Part shown: positions 31,974 to 37,237 of the stretch, one piece after another
How positions within the stretch are numbered: the first letter of the stretch is position 1
Layout: each line of letters starts with the position of its first letter
DNA from: Flavobacterium sp.
GTDB lineage: Bacteria; Bacteroidota; Bacteroidia; Flavobacteriales; Flavobacteriaceae
DNA length: 37,237 nt
NCBI GenBank assembly: GCA_030151255.1
Contig: JASLED010000075.1
Location: 1-37,237, forward strand
Direction of reading: 5' to 3'
Translations under genes and position numbers: made by a program
Notes under the pieces: generated by a model
What the model was told of the DNA's origin: nothing
The model's database searches: none
The model's input: only the letters and a program-made list of their open reading frames with translations

Positions 31974-32597
31974 TTAGCAGATTAACTCTACTTTTCCGCT
32001 TACTACATCGTAATAAGCACCAACAACTCCTATTTTTTCTTCTTCTATTAACTTTGTTAATGAAGGGCTAACTTTTTGTAATTGTTGCACGATTGAACGC
32101 ACATTTTCCATCGTTACCAATTCTACCAATTCTGCTTGTGTTAGCGCTTCATGTGCATGTTTTTCTTTCACAAAATTAACAACTGGATGTATTCTTTCTA
32201 AAATAGTGTCTAATTTACCTAAAGTTGTGTGATTACAAGCTCCGGTTACCGCACCACATCTACTATGTCCAAGCACCATAATCAGTTTGCTTCCAACTAC
32301 ATTACAAGCATATTCCATACTTCCAATTACTTCATCTGTAAGAACATTTCCTGCGATTCGCAAACTAAAAATATCGCCAATTCCTTGATCTAATACATGT
32401 TCTAGCGGTGCTCTACTATCCATACAACTCAAAATTACTGCATGTGGATGTTGACCATCTTTGGTTTCTTGTAATTGATGTAAAAAATTTCTGTTGAATT
32501 TTAAATTATTTACAAAGCGATTATTTCCTTCTAATAATAACTCTAAGCTTTGTGCTACTGTGGTATTTTCTAATATTTCTTTTGTAAATGAATTCAT
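31974..32597 (-). CDS. Beta-class carbonic anhydrase
   Basis: 207 residues. Zinc ligands Cys58 (SCMDSR), His111 and Cys114 (LGHSRCGAV), with the Asp60-Arg62 dyad that completes the beta-class active site. The IAGNV motif follows. It interconverts CO2 and bicarbonate in the cytoplasm. The start lies 2 nt after the stop of the SulP gene, so the two are almost certainly translated together: the transporter brings in bicarbonate and the enzyme equilibrates it. Confidence 0.95.
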   Translation of the reverse strand: MNSFTKEILENTTVAQSLELLLEGNNRFVNNLKFNRNFLHQLQETKDGQHPHAVILSCMDSRAPLEHVLDQGIGDIFSLRIAGNVLTDEVIGSMEYACNVVGSKLIMVLGHSRCGAVTGACNHTTLGKLDTILERIHPVVNFVKEKHAHEALTQAELVELVTMENVRSIVQQLQKVSPSLTKLIEEEKIGVVGAYYDVVSGKVELIC

Positions 32598-32599
32598 GA

Positions 32600-34141
32600 T
32601 TATATAGTTTTTCTATGTGATAAAATGATGTTTTGTTGATTTCCTGATACCTGAACAGATTTATGAAAACCTGTTGTTGTGATTAAAATGTTTTTTTCTT
32701 TTGCCTTTTCGTTAATAAAACGTTCTATTAATTCTAATACATCTACATGGATATATCCCATGCGTTTGGCATCGATAGCTAAATGACAATTATCTGGCAA
32801 TTGATACAATCTATTTTTGATAGCGGTTTTATTTAAAAACGAAACTTCTTCGGCAAGTGTTAGTGTATAAACTAACCTTTCATTGGTTACAGCTCTATTT
32901 AAAGAAAATGCCTTACGTACATTTCCAATCAATAAAAATAAAATACTTACTCCTATTCCAATCATTACTCCAATCAATAAATCTGTAACAACAACCATTA
33001 TAAATGTAATTGCAAAAGGAATAAATTGTGTGTATCCTTTATGCCAGAAATGCATTAGAATGGTAGGTTTTGCCAAATTATAACCAACTAAAATTAGTAC
33101 TGCGGCTAATGATGCTAGAGGAATCATGTTTAAAACGAATGGCAAAGAAATAACAGCCAATAATAAAAATACTCCATGGATAATAGCTGAGGCTTTATAC
33201 AAACCGCCTGCATTTACATTGGCTGAAGAACGGACAACTACCGAAGTCATTGGTAAACCTCCTAATAAACTACTCAGTAAATTGCCAATACCTTGAACTT
33301 TTAATTCTCTATTTGTATCTGTATGTCGTTTTAACGGATCTAAACGATCTGTAGCCTCAATACAAAGTAGCGTTTCTATTGATGCCACAATAGCTATTGT
33401 TCCTCCGATAATCCAAACCGTAGGATTTGTAAATCCTGACCAATCTGGAAAAACAAAAATAGATGCGATATCTGACAAGTTTTCAAATCTTGGAATTGAT
33501 ACTAATTTTGAAGAATGAATAGCAAATGAACTACCTGTTGATAACCAAAATTGATTTAACAAAATACCTACCACAACAACAATTAAAGCTGCAGGAAGAA
33601 AAGATACTTTTTTGGTCCATTTCATTTTATTCCACATCAATAAAATGGCCAGTGAAATTATTGTTATTATTACTGTTCCAAGATCAATTGAAGCAAAAGA
33701 AACAATCTCTCCTAACGAATTTACGCCGAATACCAAAGGCAATTGCTTAATTAAAATTACAAGCCCAATACCTGCCAACATTCCTTCGATAACACTAGAA
33801 GGAAAATAATTGGCAATTGTACCTGATTTTAAAAATCCTAACACAAGTTGTATTACACCAGCAATAACACCTGCCGTTAATAATAATTGAAAAGAGCCTA
33901 ACTCTGTAATAGCACCTAAAATAATAGCCGCTAAACCTGCTGCCGGACCACTTACACTTATATTAGAATTACTCAATAATCCAACAGCAATTCCTCCAAT
34001 AACACCAGAAATAATACCTGCAATTGGCGGTGTGCCAGAAGCCAAAGCAATTCCTAAACACAAAGGAAGCGCTACTAAAAAGACCACAAGGCCTGGAGCA
34101 ACACTCTTTTTGAGTATTGCTAAATTTATCTTATTTGTCAT
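32600..34141 (-). CDS. SulP-family anion transporter (likely bicarbonate)
   Basis: 513 residues from the ATG at 34141 (a GTG 9 nt upstream is possible). The first ~400 residues contain about 12 hydrophobic segments with the SulP signatures LPLCLGIALASGTPPIAGI and ISVSGPAAGLAAIILG. The C-terminal ~85 residues form a reduced STAS-like domain (LAIDAKRMGYIHVDVLELIE). SulP proteins carry sulfate, bicarbonate or other anions. Pairing with carbonic anhydrase in one operon makes bicarbonate the likely substrate, as in BicA-like systems. Confidence 0.9.
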   Translation of the reverse strand: MTNKINLAILKKSVAPGLVVFLVALPLCLGIALASGTPPIAGIISGVIGGIAVGLLSNSNISVSGPAAGLAAIILGAITELGSFQLLLTAGVIAGVIQLVLGFLKSGTIANYFPSSVIEGMLAGIGLVILIKQLPLVFGVNSLGEIVSFASIDLGTVIITIISLAILLMWNKMKWTKKVSFLPAALIVVVVGILLNQFWLSTGSSFAIHSSKLVSIPRFENLSDIASIFVFPDWSGFTNPTVWIIGGTIAIVASIETLLCIEATDRLDPLKRHTDTNRELKVQGIGNLLSSLLGGLPMTSVVVRSSANVNAGGLYKASAIIHGVFLLLAVISLPFVLNMIPLASLAAVLILVGYNLAKPTILMHFWHKGYTQFIPFAITFIMVVVTDLLIGVMIGIGVSILFLLIGNVRKAFSLNRAVTNERLVYTLTLAEEVSFLNKTAIKNRLYQLPDNCHLAIDAKRMGYIHVDVLELIERFINEKAKEKNILITTTGFHKSVQVSGNQQNIILSHRKTI

Positions 34142-34458
34142 TAAAAACACTTATAGTTTTCTTTCAAAAACAAGCCTCAACTATTTATAAATAAAAAAAC
34201 TAATTATTTAATTACTTATAAAAAAAGCAATTAAAACCTTGTGTTGTACCATTATATAAAATAGTCAACCTGCAAAATGAAAGAATAAAAATTAATTAAA
34301 TTGATATGTCCTTCATCAAAAAAGACGACAAAAGACTAATTAAAACTAAGTATAAAAAGATATATAGAACCTTGAATTTGAAGCATATAAAAACCATATA
34401 CAATAAAAATTGCACATTACATTTTTGTTCAAACACAAATAAAAAATCTTTTTAAATT
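34142..34458. other. 317-bp gap upstream of the SulP operon
   Basis: AT-rich, no coding frame and no exact TAnnTTTG match on the minus strand. It must hold the SulP operon promoter and the end of the small-protein transcript, but I see no clear element or hairpin. Confidence 0.4.
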
Positions 34459-34758
34459 TTAAGCTAAGTGCTCTGGAGGAGGTAATAATATATCTAATTC
34501 TTGTGTTTCGTACACAAGTTTCATAGAAGAAAAATTGGTTTCTGTTTCTTCATTAGATTGAAGCAGACTTAAATCATTAAAGAGAGAAAAATAACTCATA
34601 TGTCCTTTTTCTTCCTCTTCTGCAAAAACGGGTTTTTTATTTTCTTCTGAAATAGTTATCATAGGTAATTCCAAATCAATACCTGCCAACACCGCAATTG
34701 TTGGTGTAGCAAGAAAATTAACGAAGAAGAATAATACAATTAGTGATAAATATTTCAT
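34459..34758 (-). CDS. Small exported protein of unknown function
   Basis: 99 residues. An N-terminal hydrophobic segment (MKYLSLIVLFFFVNFLATPT) serves as a signal peptide or membrane anchor. A short hydrophobic-acidic part follows (ISEENKKPVFAEEEE) with an end rich in prolines (LLPPPEHLA). The layout recalls short conserved proteins of Flavobacteriaceae of unknown role. A candidate -7 element (34763-34770) ends 4 bp before the ATG, so a transcript from it would be almost leaderless. It lies on the same strand as the SulP operon 317 bp downstream, and a link is not shown. Confidence 0.65.
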   Translation of the reverse strand: MKYLSLIVLFFFVNFLATPTIAVLAGIDLELPMITISEENKKPVFAEEEEKGHMSYFSLFNDLSLLQSNEETETNFSSMKLVYETQELDILLPPPEHLA

Positions 34759-34762
34759 ATCA

Positions 34763-34770
34763 CAAAAATA
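34763..34770 (-). promoter_or_regulatory. Candidate -7 promoter element immediately before the small protein
   Basis: The minus strand reads TATTTTTG and ends 4 bp from the start codon. If real, transcription would begin at or inside the start codon. Confidence 0.35.
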
Positions 34771-34933
34771 TTTTTTTCTGTAAAATAAAAGACATTATAA
34801 GTGTTAATTTTAGCATAAAACAGTAGCTAAACTTCTATAATAAAAAAAGACCAACGAATATCTCACTCATTAGCCTTTATTAAAAATATTATTTTATTCC
34901 GATTATCAATAATCTTACAATTAAATAATTAAC

Positions 34934-36139
34934 CTATAATTCACTTCGTTTATTGATTTTCAAGGTTTCATAAATCACTTTCAAATGATATTTTACGGTA
35001 TTTTCAGATATAAACAATTCATTTCCAATTTCTTTATTTGTTTTTCTTGCTTTTACCAAAGCAATTATTTCACGTTGTCTTTCCGTTAAATTATATTCGT
35101 TTAAATCAGTTTTTAAGTGAGTTAACTTATTAATTTCATCGATAGCATTATCTAAATTAGATTGTATTTTACAATTTTTAAGTTCAGTTTCTAATCGTTT
35201 TTTTCTGTTTTTCTTATAAAAAACAAACATAATTAAACCAAAGCAAAGAAGAATAATGATAGCTATATTAAAGACAAATAAAATTTTGTTTGCTTGTTTA
35301 TCGGCATTTTCTTTATACTGAATTACTAATTCTTTTTCTAACATTTGAAGTCTACCGCTACGACTTACATAATCGTAATTAGTCATCAATTCAATTAAAA
35401 CTAACTTTGTTTCTAAGGCATTTTTTACATCGCCAATATCTGTATAAAAAATAGACAGATCGTTATACATTGCAATTACATAAACCTCAACATCATACTT
35501 TCTAGCATAATAAAGTCCTTTTTCGAAATTACTTATCGCTTTATCGTATTCTTTTGTTTCTTTATGTAAATATATTTTTTTGCGATAAATTAAAGGAAGA
35601 TGTTTGGGAGCGTATTTTAACAATATATCTTTTGCTTCTTCTAGGTACTCATTTGCTTTATCATATTCTTTTGCGCGAATACACATTGTTGCTAAAATGG
35701 ACACATAAAAGGCTTCTGTTTCCTTAGTCAAATGCTCAAAATCACTTCTTTTAATCTGTTTTAAAAATTCTTCTACTTTATCAAACTCTAACAAATCAAA
35801 ATGAATAAAAAGTCGTTCTATACGAACTTGCTTTTCAATAATTTCTTTTTTTTCGGTTTGCAAACCCGCCTCAAGCGCAAGATTTAGATTATTTAATGCT
35901 GTTGAATAATTGAATAAACCTTTATAAATAAGGTATTTTTGAAAATAGGCATCATACAAATCAAGAGAAGTTGATTTTGGATTTGAAATAATTCCTTCCA
36001 ATTTAAGAATCGAAGATTCGTATTCTTGATTTTTATTTAGAGTTTCTATTTTTTGATTAACTTCTTTAATGGAATCTACATTTGAAAAGTTTTTCAAAAA
36101 ACACAACGAAAAAACTAGAATTAAAATATAACGCGACAA
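34934..36139 (-). CDS. TPR, membrane helix and LuxR-type HTH regulator
   Basis: 401 residues. It has an N-terminal signal or anchor (MSRYILILVFSLCFLKN), then tetratricopeptide-like helix pairs over about 25-270 (repeats such as FNYSTALNNLNLALEAG, KEYDKANEYLEEAKDILL, KEYDKAISNFEKGLYYARKY). A membrane helix follows at about 286-308 (ILFVFNIAIIILLCFGLIMF). The cytoplasmic end has a LuxR-type helix-turn-helix, residues 350-401 (LTERQREIIALVKARKTNKE, FISENTVKYHLKVIYETL). This type is widespread in Bacteroidetes and is thought to sense extracytoplasmic signals and bind DNA from the membrane. The end at KRSEL is short after the HTH. Targets are unknown. Confidence 0.9.
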   Translation of the reverse strand: MSRYILILVFSLCFLKNFSNVDSIKEVNQKIETLNKNQEYESSILKLEGIISNPKSTSLDLYDAYFQKYLIYKGLFNYSTALNNLNLALEAGLQTEKKEIIEKQVRIERLFIHFDLLEFDKVEEFLKQIKRSDFEHLTKETEAFYVSILATMCIRAKEYDKANEYLEEAKDILLKYAPKHLPLIYRKKIYLHKETKEYDKAISNFEKGLYYARKYDVEVYVIAMYNDLSIFYTDIGDVKNALETKLVLIELMTNYDYVSRSGRLQMLEKELVIQYKENADKQANKILFVFNIAIIILLCFGLIMFVFYKKNRKKRLETELKNCKIQSNLDNAIDEINKLTHLKTDLNEYNLTERQREIIALVKARKTNKEIGNELFISENTVKYHLKVIYETLKINKRSEL

Positions 36140-36437
36140 AATTTAAATAGCTTATTTAATAATTTTTAACATTTATTTGAATTTTGTAAAAACACCTAAT
36201 TAACAGAATGTTTTCACAAGCAACAAATATCTTAAATATAATGTATATATAAATGTTAAATTAAGTAACATTAAAAATAAGTCCATCTTAATTTTACTCA
36301 AGTAACTAAAAATCAAATTAATAAAAACTACCCACTTGTCTACCCAAAATTTATAATTGTTTTTTTATAACAAAACTACTCGTTTACTACCTGCAAAAAA
36401 ATTGGAAATTTTTAATAATAAATAGATTTTTGCATTA
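36140..36437. other. AT-rich gap upstream of the TPR-LuxR gene
   Basis: About 300 bp with no gene. The only feature is a promoter-like pair at its right end: TTGG at 36402-36405 and GATTTTTG at 36425-36432 (5 of 6 consensus positions, 19-nt spacer), which could start the candidate RNA. Confidence 0.4.
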
Positions 36438-36692
36438 CCAAATTTAAAAGTAAAAACCCTTACCTAAAAACTACAGTTGATTTTAGAATCAGTCATTTTA
36501 GAACGATTCCTCTTGTTCTCTTACTAAACGACCAAAAAATAAATGAAACACTTGATTCATTTTCAACTGTAGTATATATAACGTTTACACAAAAAAGAAT
36601 ACAATTAAGATATACTTTAAAAAGTTAATTCCTTTTTTTAAATATTAATTTTATGTACAAACAAAGCCTATGATACATACTATAGGCTTTGT
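36438..36692 (+). ncRNA. Candidate structured small RNA with its own terminator
   Basis: No coding frame. CTACAGTTGA at 36471-36480 pairs exactly with 36563-36572 (10 bp). Inside, GAATCA pairs with TGATTC, TCATTT with AAATGA, and AGAAC with GTTCT, giving a long imperfect hairpin of about 100 nt. An intrinsic terminator (36661-36692) follows ~90 nt later although no plus-strand gene lies upstream. A promoter-like pair (TTGG, 19 nt, GATTTTTG) precedes it. These three facts together suggest a transcribed small RNA of about 250 nt; no family (6S, tmRNA, RNase P) is recognised. Confidence 0.35.
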
Positions 36693-36698
36693 TTTTTA
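36661..36698 (+). terminator. Orphan intrinsic terminator
   Basis: A perfect 11-bp stem (ACAAAGCCTAT and its complement) has a 10-nt loop and is followed by a T run. No plus-strand gene precedes it within the window's right end, so it probably ends an unannotated transcript. Confidence 0.8.
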
Positions 36699-36788
36699 TA
36701 TATTCTCTTCTTTATATTAAATATTTTATTTTTATTTAAAATTATTTTAATAACTGTTTTATTTTGTGGTACATATACTGCGCAATTA

Positions 36789-37237
36789 ATGGCTCAAGAA
36801 ACAACTATTAAATCTATTCAAAATAGAACTATAGTATATGAAATCAATAAATCTACAACTGATGAAGATTTAATGGTAATTATGAATGAGGTAAATAATT
36901 CTGAAGTTGCTACTTTAAAAATTACTAATGTAAAAAGAAATATTAATGGAGATATTATTAATATCAATGTAAATTTTTCAAACAATACGAGCAGTTCTCA
37001 ATCCACTAAAAAAAATTCAGAAGGAATATCCCCCTTGGCTATACAAATTCACGAAAACACAGATAAAAACATTCTTTCCGATTACGATTCAAATGCAATT
37101 ATAACGCAGAAAAAAAGCTTAAATAAAGAAAAAAATGAAGACGAAATGATGGAGATGATAAAAATGTTACAGAGTAATATAAAAGACCAACAAGATTTAA
37201 TTATACAACTTTTTGATCGTGGAGAAAAGATTAAAAC
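36789..37237 (+). CDS. Exported protein, 5' part only (runs off the window)
   Basis: The plus frame is open from 36789 (ATG, MAQETTIKSIQNRTIVYEIN) to the end of the window, 149 codons. The segment NVNNSEVATLKITNVKRNIN-like sequence (EVATLKITNVKRNINGDI) resembles C-terminal regions of some flavobacterial M56-type or TonB-linked proteins. The end is Met- and Asp-rich (EDEMMEMIKMLQ). In-frame codons before the ATG (36738-36788) read a typical signal peptide (KIILITVLFCGTYTAQLMAQ) but no ATG, GTG or TTG precedes it, so the true start is unclear. No family is certain. Confidence 0.6.
   Translation, partial: MAQETTIKSIQNRTIVYEINKSTTDEDLMVIMNEVNNSEVATLKITNVKRNINGDIININVNFSNNTSSSQSTKKNSEGISPLAIQIHENTDKNILSDYDSNAIITQKKSLNKEKNEDEMMEMIKMLQSNIKDQQDLIIQLFDRGEKIK

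Noticed and set aside
32883..33809. Plus-strand frames of 65-74 codons opposite the SulP gene
   Set aside because: They lie wholly within a well-conserved transporter gene on the other strand, so they are chance antisense frames.
34142..34150. GTG start three codons upstream of the SulP gene ATG
   Set aside because: The extra residues add nothing and the ATG is the common start; the choice does not change the call.
36653..36673. Short plus-strand frame MYKQSL in front of the orphan terminator
   Set aside because: Only six codons, and it ends inside the terminator stem; a leader peptide is not supported.

Overview
The window is very AT-rich and comes from a Bacteroidetes genome, almost certainly class Flavobacteriia. 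Four things point there: a type IX secretion (T9SS) type B sorting domain on a secreted protein, a TonB-dependent receptor with an N-terminal carboxypeptidase-like regulatory domain, repeated use of the Bacteroidetes -7 promoter element TAnnTTTG, and the absence of Shine-Dalgarno sequences at most starts. I see no rRNA, tRNA or CRISPR array.

Layout. 1-201 is the end of an IS21-family element (first 17 codons of istA plus four ~23-bp terminal repeats) that cuts off an ArsR-type regulator gene (202-443). 624-5959 holds metabolic and membrane genes: an FAD-dependent oxidoreductase, a DoxX-like membrane protein, an exported alpha/beta hydrolase, an HxlR regulator and the MFS efflux pump next to it. 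6100-9609 is an iron/siderophore uptake pair (TonB-dependent receptor plus PepSY membrane protein). 9768-18957 is a four-gene secreted-protein operon read leftward: a very large multi-module protein, two smaller exported proteins sharing an N-terminal module, and a last protein carrying the T9SS sorting domain. An ~840-bp AT-rich gap separates it from an SDR protein that lacks the catalytic tyrosine, a lipoprotein and a sugar MFS transporter with a large central insertion. 23691-27175 holds a cysteine desulfurase and a cold-shock-like cluster (DEAD-box helicase with a ~250-nt leader, then two cold-shock-domain proteins). 27293-31851 is a TetR-controlled operon of thiolase, dihydrolipoyl dehydrogenase and FabF-like ketosynthase, with two matching palindromic operators. 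31974-34141 is a SulP anion transporter plus beta-carbonic anhydrase, a likely bicarbonate module. 34459-36139 encodes a small exported protein and a TPR/membrane/LuxR regulator. 36140-37237 contains a strongly structured segment, an orphan terminator and a partial gene running off the window.

Most interesting: the secreted-protein operon, whose giant product has about eight related beta-sandwich-like modules but no sorting domain I can recognise; the candidate structured RNA at 36438-36692; the helicase leader; the Tyr-to-Phe change in the SDR; and the TetR operator pair. Most other genes are ordinary flavobacterial genes. Domain calls are by eye from motifs; no database search was possible.
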